Assembly (NCBI RefSeq): GCF_016918505.1
Contig: NZ_JAFFPZ010000013.1
Coordinates: forward strand, 21,975-85,974
From: Desulforhopalus vacuolatus
GTDB lineage: Bacteria; Desulfobacterota; Desulfobulbia; Desulfobulbales; Desulfocapsaceae
Reading direction: 5' to 3'
Length of the DNA stretch: 64,000 bases
The position numbers were made by a program, and so were the translations under genes. Below, piece by piece: positions 37,820 through 45,515 of the stretch; the stretch's first letter is position 1, and the number at the start of each line of letters is the position of its first letter. The notes beneath the pieces are model-generated. The model was given only the letters and a program-made list of their open reading frames with translations, had not been told where the DNA came from and made no database searches.

Positions 37820-39415
37820 ATGGACTTTCCTACAATACTACACTGGCTCGCTCCTCCTGTTCTCGGCGCTTTCATCGGCTATCTTACCAACCGGGTGGCC
37901 ATTCGCATGCTTTTCCGACCGCTGAAGGCATGGCGGGTGCTCGGCGTACGTGTTCCGATGACGCCAGGAGTGATCCCCTCAAAACGGAGTGAGCTTGCTG
38001 ATAACATGGGTGAGGTGGTGGGCGAACATCTGCTCACGAGTGAGGAACTGGGGCAGGCGCTGGGGACCAGTGAGTTTCGTGGCGCTCTGCGGGGACTGCT
38101 TGAAGAGCGTCTGAGTGCCTTCCTGGAACGTGACCTCGGTCCATTGCCGCAGATACTGCCGGCTCAGCTGCAGATGTTTGTTACTCTCGGCTTGATGGGG
38201 CTGAGCGGCAAGTTGAAAGGGCTGCTCGCCGACTATGTCCTCTCTGAAAAGGTGCAGGAGCATATCCGTGAGGCAGTGCGGGTGCGTTATCGCGAGGCTG
38301 TCGCTGCTGAAAGCTGTACCCTCTTGACTGCAGAACTGTGCGACCGCCTGCAGGATTCTGCGCGGCAGGGGCTGGCAGATATCTTTGCCGGGGAAGAGGT
38401 CAGCGGGCTGGTCAGGGAATTAATACGGGGCAGGGCGTATGAGATGCTGCGTTCCGGACAGAGTTGCGCGGAGTTGATGCCACAGGAGGTTCAGAACTTT
38501 TTCCTTGATGCCATTGAGGAGATGGCCGCCGGAATGCCGGGACGCTCAGCCGTGTTGCTGCGGGATCAGGGTGTGCAGGATCAGATTGTTGCGGGCATCA
38601 TGGGCGGTGTCGAAAAATTTATCGATTCTCTCGGCAGTGCATCCGACGCAGTGCGTAATTTTGTTAAGCTTGATCTCGTTGAACATCAGATTCGTAAATT
38701 CCTGCTGTCGAAAGAGGGAGATATTGCTGCCTGGCTTGGTTCTCAGAAGGTCTCTGGCAACGTAGAGAAAATCGCCAGGGCGAGGGCGGTGGAGCTGCTG
38801 AATACTCCGCTGGTTTCTCTGCTGGGAGACGAGAATGAAAATGTGGTTGAGCTGTTGTGCGAGTCTCTGAGCCAGGGTGTGGTCTCGGCCCTGCAGCGTG
38901 AGAAAACTGCCGAACGGCTTGTTTTTCTGCTGCGCGAATATACCGAAGAGCAGCTGGCCGGGGGAACTCTGCCCCTCTCTGAACTGATGGACAGACTTTT
39001 CGGTGAGGGTGCCTCTGATCATGGAGAAAAACAGGTCGTGGGGCAGGTGACAAAATTCTTTGCCTCTGCGGAAATGCGCACTGCGCTGGACAGTATAGTG
39101 GATTCGCTGCTTGCAGCGGTACGTGAAAAGCCCCTTGGCCGCCTTGCCCGGTTTCTACCGCCGATGGTGGTAAGTTCAGTGGCCGGGGCAGCGCAGGGAG
39201 TGATTACGAAGGTACTTGCGGCGGAAATTCCAGGGCTGGTGCAAACCCTCGGTATTCGGCGTATTATCACCAGTAAGATCAATTCTCTTGACCTGCTGCG
39301 GCTCGAAAGACTGCTGCTCTCCATTATGGAAGAGCAGTTCAAATATATAAATCTCTTTGGTGCGCTGCTCGGTTTTTTCCTTGGTTGTCTTAATCTCGTT
39401 TTTCTTCTTTCTTGA
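37820..39415 (+). CDS. DUF445 family membrane protein (YheB/YjiN-like)
   Basis: A 531-residue protein of unknown function. It opens with an N-terminal membrane segment and the conserved GAFIGYLTNRVAIRMLFRPLKA, followed by PMTPGVIPSKRSELADNMG, which is the DUF445 signature. The long middle is helical and charged. A second strongly hydrophobic segment lies at the very C-terminus (about 510-531), so the bulk of the chain probably sits between two anchors. It is three bases downstream of gph. Function cannot be assigned. Confidence 0.8.
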   Translation: MDFPTILHWLAPPVLGAFIGYLTNRVAIRMLFRPLKAWRVLGVRVPMTPGVIPSKRSELADNMGEVVGEHLLTSEELGQALGTSEFRGALRGLLEERLSAFLERDLGPLPQILPAQLQMFVTLGLMGLSGKLKGLLADYVLSEKVQEHIREAVRVRYREAVAAESCTLLTAELCDRLQDSARQGLADIFAGEEVSGLVRELIRGRAYEMLRSGQSCAELMPQEVQNFFLDAIEEMAAGMPGRSAVLLRDQGVQDQIVAGIMGGVEKFIDSLGSASDAVRNFVKLDLVEHQIRKFLLSKEGDIAAWLGSQKVSGNVEKIARARAVELLNTPLVSLLGDENENVVELLCESLSQGVVSALQREKTAERLVFLLREYTEEQLAGGTLPLSELMDRLFGEGASDHGEKQVVGQVTKFFASAEMRTALDSIVDSLLAAVREKPLGRLARFLPPMVVSSVAGAAQGVITKVLAAEIPGLVQTLGIRRIITSKINSLDLLRLERLLLSIMEEQFKYINLFGALLGFFLGCLNLVFLLS

Positions 39416-39425
39416 AGACAATTAT

Positions 39426-39531
39426 GGGTTTCTTCTTCAAGGTTTCCTTGAGATTTATTCGTTGAGTCTCTATTATGTGTGCCTTGAATCTGAACAAAAG
39501 CCTGATTTTTTCAAAGGGTACATTACGCGAC
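39426..39531. repeat. Degenerate family-1 MITE
   Basis: Begins GGGTTTCTTCTTCAAGG and ends in CTGATTTTTTCAAAGGGTAC. The segment TGTGCCTTGAATCTGAACAAAAG is close to the right half of the 9250-9390 copy. The ends have diverged and the flanks do not show an exact 4-bp duplication, so this is an old, decayed copy. It lies between the DUF445 and KdnB-like genes in a gap of 228 bp. Confidence 0.55.
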
Positions 39532-39643
39532 CGCAGTTGCGACCGCTTTATAAGGAGCCTCAGGCTCACAAACTGCGACAGCCCGCTTCGCCACTTCCCG
39601 GTGTTTCTCCGCTGTCGTGAGAATTTTCCGCAGGTGATTTTTC

Positions 39644-40711
39644 ATGTATAGAAATTTTCGTATTGTTCCTCAGATCATGTTTGGCAGTGGTGCCTTCAAC
39701 CAGCTTGAGGATGTCCTGAAACCGAAACGGGTAACCGGCGGTGGCTTCATGGTCTTTATTCTTGATGACGTTTTTTCCGGGAAAGAGCTGGAAAAACGCC
39801 TGCCGATGCAGGGCAAAGATCTTCTCGTACCGGTAGATGTGACCCACGAACCCAAGACCAAACTTATCGATGAACTGGTGGCACAAATCCGTCACTATGC
39901 ACCGGTAAACCCGGACGGTGTCATCGGTATCGGCGGTGGCTCCACCATGGATATCGCCAAGGCTGTCTCTCTGATGCTGACCAATCCCGGATCCTCTGCC
40001 GATTATCAGGGGTGGGATCTGATTGAGACTCCGGCAATCTACCACGTGGGCATCCCCACACTCTCCGGCACCGGCGCAGAAATCTCCCGGACCTGTATTC
40101 TTACCGGACCGGTGAAAAAGCTCGGCATCAACTCCGATTACACCCTTTTTGATCAGCTTATCCTCGACCCTGAACTGATTGAGGGCGTGCCGCAGGATCA
40201 GTGGTTCTTCACCGGCATGGACTGTTTCATCCACAACATAGAGTCCCTGCACGGCTGTATGATTAATTCCTTCAGCAAGACCTACGGTGAGAAGTCGCTG
40301 GAGCTCTGCCGCGAGGTGTTCGTTGACAACCATCCCGAAAGCGCCGAAAAACTGATGATGGCCTCCTACTTCGGTGGCATGTCCATTGCCTACTCCCAGG
40401 TCGGTGCCTGCCATGCACTCTCCTACGGCATATCTTATGTTCTCGGCATTCACCACGGCATAGGCTGCTGCATTGCCATGAATGTGCTGGAAGATATCTA
40501 CCCCGAGGGAGTTGCGGAGTTTCATGAAATGATGAAACAGCACAAAATTATCCTGCCGAAGGTCGTGCCGGACGACATCAGTCGTAAAGATATGGATTTG
40601 ATGATTACCACCACCCTTAACCTCGAACCGCTGTGGGAAAACTGTCTCGGCAAAGAGTGGCGTACACAGATGCCGCAGGAACGGGTTGAAGCTTATTTTC
40701 GACGGATGTAA
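39644..40711 (+). CDS. Iron-containing alcohol dehydrogenase, KdnB-like (Kdo 8-oxidase)
   Basis: A 355-residue group III metal-dependent alcohol dehydrogenase. The cofactor-binding IGIGGGSTMDIAKAVSLML, TLSGTGAEISRTCIL, and the metal site (FFTGMDCFIHNIESLHG and LGIHHGIGCCIAMN) are all present. The overall sequence resembles KdnB, which oxidises the C8 hydroxyl of Kdo so that the partner aminotransferase KdnA can make 8-amino-Kdo for lipopolysaccharide. The KdnB assignment is from memory of the family and is moderate; membership of the iron-alcohol dehydrogenases is firm. No kdnA neighbour is present. The stop overlaps the azlC start (TAATG). Confidence 0.72.
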   Translation: MYRNFRIVPQIMFGSGAFNQLEDVLKPKRVTGGGFMVFILDDVFSGKELEKRLPMQGKDLLVPVDVTHEPKTKLIDELVAQIRHYAPVNPDGVIGIGGGSTMDIAKAVSLMLTNPGSSADYQGWDLIETPAIYHVGIPTLSGTGAEISRTCILTGPVKKLGINSDYTLFDQLILDPELIEGVPQDQWFFTGMDCFIHNIESLHGCMINSFSKTYGEKSLELCREVFVDNHPESAEKLMMASYFGGMSIAYSQVGACHALSYGISYVLGIHHGIGCCIAMNVLEDIYPEGVAEFHEMMKQHKIILPKVVPDDISRKDMDLMITTTLNLEPLWENCLGKEWRTQMPQERVEAYFRRM

Positions 40712-41412
40712 TGACAAACGTACTTCCTTCAACCGGCAGGCAGATTATCAACGGTCTGCAGCGTTCCTTTCCCATTATACTCAGCTATATCCCCGTGGGA
40801 TTCACCTATGGGGTGCTGGCGCATAAGGCGGGAATCTCTGATATCAACGTCATCCTCATGTCGATGCTTGTCTTTGCCGGTTCCGGCCAGTTTATTGCGG
40901 TGGGCATGATGGCGGGCGGGGCGGGGGCACTGGCGGTGATTCTCACCACCTTTGTCGTCAACCTGCGTCACCTTCTGATGGCAGCTTCGCTGTCGCCGTG
41001 GATGGCACAGTGGTCCCGGCCCCTGCTGGTGCTCTTCTCGGCAGACATCACCGATGAAACCTTTGCCATGAATTCCGCAAAGGCGGTTGAACTCAACGAC
41101 TGCAAGGCAGAGGCGCTGTCGCTGAACATTACCGCCCACAGCTCGTGGGTGCTCGGTGGTGCGCTCGGGGCCCTTGCCTCGGGTTTGATCTCCGATGTCC
41201 GACCCCTTGGACTTGATTTTGCCCTCGCCGGCATGTTTATCGGGCTGATCGTTCTGCAGGTGGACAGTACAGTAAAAGTACTCACTGCCATCTGTGCGGG
41301 TATTCTCGGCACCGTCCTCTATGCCTGCGGTCTGCAGGAATTTTATATCATTATTGCGACTGTGGTTGCCGCCACTTTTGGCCTTGGAGTTGAGTTATGG
41401 ATCAAACGCTGA
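40711..41412 (+). CDS. azlC: AzlC family branched-chain amino acid exporter subunit
   Basis: Large subunit of a two-component AzlCD exporter for branched-chain and related amino acids. The 233-residue protein has several hydrophobic segments, the family opening FPIILSYIPVGFTYGVLAHKAG, and NLRHLLMAASLSPWM, the most conserved motif of AzlC. It begins on the last base of the KdnB-like stop codon and overlaps azlD by 16 bp, so the pair is translationally coupled. Confidence 0.92.
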   Translation: MTNVLPSTGRQIINGLQRSFPIILSYIPVGFTYGVLAHKAGISDINVILMSMLVFAGSGQFIAVGMMAGGAGALAVILTTFVVNLRHLLMAASLSPWMAQWSRPLLVLFSADITDETFAMNSAKAVELNDCKAEALSLNITAHSSWVLGGALGALASGLISDVRPLGLDFALAGMFIGLIVLQVDSTVKVLTAICAGILGTVLYACGLQEFYIIIATVVAATFGLGVELWIKR

Positions 41413-41729
41413 TTCTCTGGATTATTATCGGCATGTGGGCTGTCAGTTTTCTGCCGCGCATGCTGCCCCTGCAGCTTCTCAGTGGCCGGCAGCTCCATCC
41501 GCTGTTCGCCGCCTGGCTGAAACTGGTACCGGCGGCGGTACTCCCTGCTATCCTTGTTCCCCTCGTGCTGCTGGAAAAAGGGGCAGGGGGTGAGTTGCAT
41601 TTCAATGCCCTTTTTCTGATTGTCACCCTCATCTGCTTTCCCCTTGCCGCGAAGTATAAATCCCTCTCTCTGCCAGTCGTGCTCGGTATGGTACTTGTTG
41701 CCGCAGGCCGCTGGTTTTTTCCTGCATGA
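41397..41729 (+). CDS. azlD: AzlD family branched-chain amino acid exporter subunit
   Basis: Small membrane partner of AzlC, 110 residues, with about three hydrophobic segments. The conserved SFLPRMLPLQLLSGRQLHP region and VPAAVLPAILVPLVLL are characteristic. It overlaps azlC upstream and mutY downstream (ATGA). Function is by family: export of branched-chain amino acids; regulation is not visible. Confidence 0.9.
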   Translation: MDQTLILWIIIGMWAVSFLPRMLPLQLLSGRQLHPLFAAWLKLVPAAVLPAILVPLVLLEKGAGGELHFNALFLIVTLICFPLAAKYKSLSLPVVLGMVLVAAGRWFFPA

Positions 41730-42862
41730 CGGCATCAAAAGGGCAGGAAAATCTGGCAACGAAATCCTTCGCCCACCTCACCGACACCCTTATCTCCTGG
41801 TATCACCAGACCCGCCGCCCCCTTCCCTGGCGCGGCACCTGGGATCCGTATCACATCTGGATTTCTGAAATCATGCTCCAGCAGACGCAGATGGAGCGCG
41901 GGGTCGAATATTTCAACCGCTGGATTGCCACTCTTCCTGATGTCGCCGCCGTGGCGAATGCGGATGAACAGCTTATCCTGCGTCTCTGGCAGGGGCTGGG
42001 TTACTACGCCCGCGCGCGCAATCTCCACCGCGCTGCGCAGGAGATCGTCGCCCGCTTTGACGGTATCGTTCCTCATCACTACGACGACCTGCTCTCTCTG
42101 CCGGGGATTGGTCCTTATACTGCCTCCGCTGTCGCCAGTATTGCGGGCAATCACGATGTCGCAGTGGTGGACGCCAACGTTGGAAGGGTGTATTCCCGTC
42201 TCTTTAATATTGCGGAAGTGGTGAAGTCCGGCTCCGGTGAGAAGCGGGTGCGTGAGCTGGCTGAGGCAATTCTTCCCCACGGACGGGCACGGTATTACAA
42301 CGAGGCAATTATGGATTTCGGAGGTCTGCTCTGCACTGCGAAAGCCCCGAAGTGCGGGAGTTGCCCCCTTGTAACAGAATGTCTTGCCCTGCAACATGGA
42401 GTGGTAGACGAACGGCCGGTGACCATGCCTAAAAAGGCGCGGGTGGTGGAAAAAAAACTCATCGGACTGATCCGTTGCGGGAATCGTTTTCTTATCCGGA
42501 ATCGGGCAGAGGGCAGATTGTGGGCAGGGTTATGGGATTTTCCCGGAACACTCCTCTTTTCTCAAGTGGAAAAGGGCTTTGTTGAACCGGCCGGGCTCTC
42601 AAGAAAAAGAAAGGAAGAACTGCTGAGTGCAGCGGCTGACAGAGAGGTAAAGGTTGTGCGTCATGTCGTTACCGTCAACCATCAATACACTCACCACAAG
42701 AGAACTGTGGAATGCTGGCTCTGCACTGCGGACGACTGCAGCGATCGGACCGATGAAAAGTGGATTACCCTTGAGGAGATGGAACAGTTTGCCTTTCCTG
42801 CGGGGGCGCGGAAGGTGTTGGAGTTTCTTTTAGAAAGAGGGTTCGACAGTGTGGCATCCTGA
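41726..42862 (+). CDS. mutY: A/G-specific adenine DNA glycosylase
   Basis: Base-excision repair enzyme that removes adenine mispaired with 8-oxoguanine. The 378-residue protein has PLPWRGTWDPYHIWISEIMLQQTQ at about residue 31, the helix-hairpin-helix LPGIGPYTASAVAS followed by the catalytic Asp in VDANVGRV, the iron-sulfur loop C-X6-C-X2-C-X5-C (CTAKAPKCGSCPLVTEC), and a C-terminal NUDIX-like domain for 8-oxoG recognition. It overlaps azlD by four bases. Confidence 0.95.
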   Translation: MTASKGQENLATKSFAHLTDTLISWYHQTRRPLPWRGTWDPYHIWISEIMLQQTQMERGVEYFNRWIATLPDVAAVANADEQLILRLWQGLGYYARARNLHRAAQEIVARFDGIVPHHYDDLLSLPGIGPYTASAVASIAGNHDVAVVDANVGRVYSRLFNIAEVVKSGSGEKRVRELAEAILPHGRARYYNEAIMDFGGLLCTAKAPKCGSCPLVTECLALQHGVVDERPVTMPKKARVVEKKLIGLIRCGNRFLIRNRAEGRLWAGLWDFPGTLLFSQVEKGFVEPAGLSRKRKEELLSAAADREVKVVRHVVTVNHQYTHHKRTVECWLCTADDCSDRTDEKWITLEEMEQFAFPAGARKVLEFLLERGFDSVAS

Positions 42863-42904
42863 AAATGATGAATATTTCCTGTAAAAGTTTTACGAGGACA
42901 GACA

Positions 42905-43552
42905 ATGACTGAGAAAGAAGAAAACAGCTTTGTAATGGATATACTCAAAAAGGCCTTTCCTGATCGGAAAGAAGAACAGATTGCTCCCATTGGTCTGCTG
43001 TATGTAGGGATGCGGTGGGGAAGAGACTGGCGGTATGCAGATGTGCCCGATGATGAACATGGCGCTCCTCTAAATGGCTGCAGTTCTCAGGAGGAGTATG
43101 CTCAGTATCTCGACTGGCTCGCTGAATATCTGACAACGCTTGAGGCAACGCCGAACGAAGAACAGCAGGGACTCTGCACATATATAGAAAAGATGATTCC
43201 TGAAGATGCCATACAGATGGTGGCGATGAACGCGGCTCTCTATGACGGGGAGATGGAATTTCTCGAGATGTGGCTGGAAGACGGTTACTCCTGTGAGGTG
43301 TGTTTCGAAAATATGAAGGAGAATGCAGGCGAAGAGGGTGGTGCACTGAACGAAGAGAGCTTTCGTGATATGTATGCAAAGGTACAGAGTGAGGTCGAGG
43401 AGAAAGAGGAGTATGCGGCGAACGTCAGGCATTCCGATGTCTCGTACCGTGTACCGCTCTCCGTTATCCTGAAAAAGGTTGATTCACAAGAGAAGGCTCT
43501 TGCTCTCGTCAGGCGGTATTTCGATATTTATAATGAGTATGCGCAGAAATGA
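42905..43552 (+). CDS. Acidic protein of unknown function
   Basis: A 215-residue soluble protein, strongly acidic (many Glu and Asp), with no signal peptide or membrane segment. Recognisable features are limited to a helical C-terminal third with a predicted coiled stretch (EVQSEVEEKEEY-like) and a VILKKVDSQEKALALVRRYF helix. GAGGA eight bases before the ATG supports translation. It follows mutY by 42 bp and precedes the first repeat of the defence region. No family was recognised, and it may or may not belong with the neighbouring defence genes. Confidence 0.6.
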   Translation: MTEKEENSFVMDILKKAFPDRKEEQIAPIGLLYVGMRWGRDWRYADVPDDEHGAPLNGCSSQEEYAQYLDWLAEYLTTLEATPNEEQQGLCTYIEKMIPEDAIQMVAMNAALYDGEMEFLEMWLEDGYSCEVCFENMKENAGEEGGALNEESFRDMYAKVQSEVEEKEEYAANVRHSDVSYRVPLSVILKKVDSQEKALALVRRYFDIYNEYAQK

Positions 43553-43669
43553 GGGGGGGTTACCAATTCTGCTCTTTCTGGTTTGCTTGTAACGTATTGA
43601 AACAGCAATGTTTTACAATCAGTTACCGGTTTTACGTGGAATTACCTTATCTGTAAGGACGGTACATCA

Positions 43670-43862
43670 ATACTATTCCTATTAAGTTGTAACCTTACTC
43701 AATGCCATTTTCACTTTCTATTGGCGAATGTAAAGGCAGGGGGATGGGAGACAGGAGAAAGGAGACGGGAGACGGGAGACAGGGAAAAGCAAAAGACGGA
43801 ACAGCGAAAAACTTTAAAAAAGATTTATGGATAAACAGGATATAACTTAATAGGAATGGTAT
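43670..43862. repeat. Family-2 mosaic repeat, short complete copy
   Basis: Left end ATACTATTCCTATTAAGTTG, right end TATAACTTAATAGGAATGGTAT; both ends are the right-hand type, so the copy forms a near-perfect outer inverted repeat of about 20 bp. Inside are TTTTCACTTTCTATTGGCG, the purine tract and a shortened GCGAAAAACTTTAAAAAAG module. It lies downstream of the C5-methyltransferase gene. Confidence 0.83.
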
Positions 43863-43903
43863 AAAAGCCTTGAAATGATCTCTCAAAAAAACATGATGAA
43901 TGC

Positions 43904-44923
43904 TCATTTTGACCTTTCTTTTAGAACTCGTGCCATTTGGTGTGCACAGGCTCGAATTGCAGGAACAACAACACTATTTCCAATCTGTCGGTATGCTTGA
44001 GTATTGGATACTGGAAAATGAAAATTATTGGGATCATATCCCTGTAATTGCATAGCTTCTATGATCGTAAGCCTTCTGGGTCTATCACCCTTTTGTTCAA
44101 TCAGTACTTCTGCACCATCCTTGTGATACCTCGCAGATATTGTCCGTGTGACTGAACCTTTTTTTATTGGGATGGTATGTAAACCATAACCAAATCCATT
44201 ACCCCTGGAAGAATGATACGCCTTGTGTCTTATGAGAGTATCCCATGTACCCGGTCCTATTGTCCAACCTTCAACCTTATCTTGAATAATGTCTCTTAAT
44301 TCAGGATAAGCGTAACCTTCCTCCGGTTTTTCTGGAATAATTATGTCATTCTTCGCAATATCTACTTTATCCGGGTTATAACCAACGATAAAAATCCGCT
44401 GCCTATGTTGAGGAACCCAACGAGCCCCATCAACAATTTTCCAATTGACAATATAACCTAATTCATCCTCTAAGCTCTTTCGAATGACTTCAAAAGTTTT
44501 CCCCTTATCATGGGATAACAAATTCTTTACATTTTCAAGCATAAATGCTTTGGGTTGCTTTATTTGGAGAGTCTTCTTGACCTCAAAAAACAATGTCCCC
44601 TGCGTTGGATCTTCAAAACCATGTTTGCGCCCAAGAGAATTTTTCTTTGAAACACCAGCCAGCGAAAACGGTTGACAGGGAAAACCGGCGCAGAGAATAT
44701 CATGGTCTGGTATTGTACTTTTATCAATATCACAAATATTACCTGATGGCATTTCACCAAAGTTATGACAGTATGTCTGTTGAGAAAATTTATTCCATTC
44801 ACTCGAAAAAACACATTTTCCACCAACATCTTGAAAGCTAATTCTAAAGCCTCCAATTCCTGCAAATAAATCGATGAAATCGAACAATGGATAATTTGTA
44901 TTTTCTCTTAAATTTGTTTCCAT
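43904..44923 (-). CDS. DNA (cytosine-5-)-methyltransferase
   Basis: A 339-residue C5-cytosine methyltransferase of the Dcm/HhaI class. Ordered motifs are present: I, FIDLFAGIGGFRISF; IV, GFPCQPFSLAG with nucleophile Cys83; VI, ENV (130-132); VIII, QHRQRIFIVGY; IX/X, RRLTIIEAMQLQGY and RQIGNSVVVPA. A target-recognition region lies between VIII and IX; its specificity cannot be read. No endonuclease gene is adjacent in the usual way; the nearest nuclease domain is that of ZorD, downstream of a repeat. The gene is clearly more AT-rich than the core genes and is bracketed by two family-2 repeats, which suggests acquisition. Confidence 0.93.
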   Translation of the reverse strand: METNLRENTNYPLFDFIDLFAGIGGFRISFQDVGGKCVFSSEWNKFSQQTYCHNFGEMPSGNICDIDKSTIPDHDILCAGFPCQPFSLAGVSKKNSLGRKHGFEDPTQGTLFFEVKKTLQIKQPKAFMLENVKNLLSHDKGKTFEVIRKSLEDELGYIVNWKIVDGARWVPQHRQRIFIVGYNPDKVDIAKNDIIIPEKPEEGYAYPELRDIIQDKVEGWTIGPGTWDTLIRHKAYHSSRGNGFGYGLHTIPIKKGSVTRTISARYHKDGAEVLIEQKGDRPRRLTIIEAMQLQGYDPNNFHFPVSNTQAYRQIGNSVVVPAIRACAHQMARVLKERSK

Positions 44924-45050
44924 TAAAACTTAAATTCCTATATTATTTTTGCAAGGTATTCAGCATACAGTATCATTAAGAATAACATATATACTACCTG
45001 TTTCGTAACAGATCAAACGGATACAGATGAGAGGGTTCTTTGAATAATTA

Positions 45051-45478
45051 ATACCATTTACATTTTGTATTGACCAGAGAACGCGACTATGTAGACATCT
45101 TTTTTGGCAATGACGAATGAGTAATAATTCGTGTTTATCCGTGTCCATTCGTGATTCCTTTTGCATTTTGTAACCACGAATGGACACGAATTTTCACGAA
45201 CAGGGACAACACATTAAACGAAAACGTTTGCATCCGAAGTTAAGCCGTACAGTGCACCAGGAGTATTAATCAACTTTGGGAGTCATCCGAAAGTCGGGGG
45301 TGAGCGTTTTACGCTCTCATATATCAATTACCTCAAAGCAACCACAAGGGCATTCTCTTATGGTTTTTTCAGTAATAATTCGTGTTTATTCGTGTCCATT
45401 CGTGGTTCCTTTTGTCGTTTGTAACCATGAATGGATAAACAGGAGACAAAACGGAGTATAACTTAATAGGAATGGTAT
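45051..45478. repeat. Family-2 mosaic repeat, complete copy
   Basis: Left end ATACCATTTACATTTTGTAT, right end TATAACTTAATAGGAATGGTAT. It contains two GTGTCCATTCGTG units, each with an inverted ACCACGAATGG or ACCATGAATGG partner, separated by about 180 bp of sequence found only here. That unique insert has a GAGCG/CGCTC hairpin near 45300 but no gene. The block separates the methyltransferase from zorD. Confidence 0.82.
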
Positions 45479-45515
45479 TACTCCGGGGGCCCGACGAATG
45501 ACTCAAATGTACCCT

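Noticed and set aside
45230..45375. Unique insert inside the 45.1-kb repeat as an RNA gene
   Set aside because: Only a 5-bp hairpin and no promoter or conserved structure could be seen.
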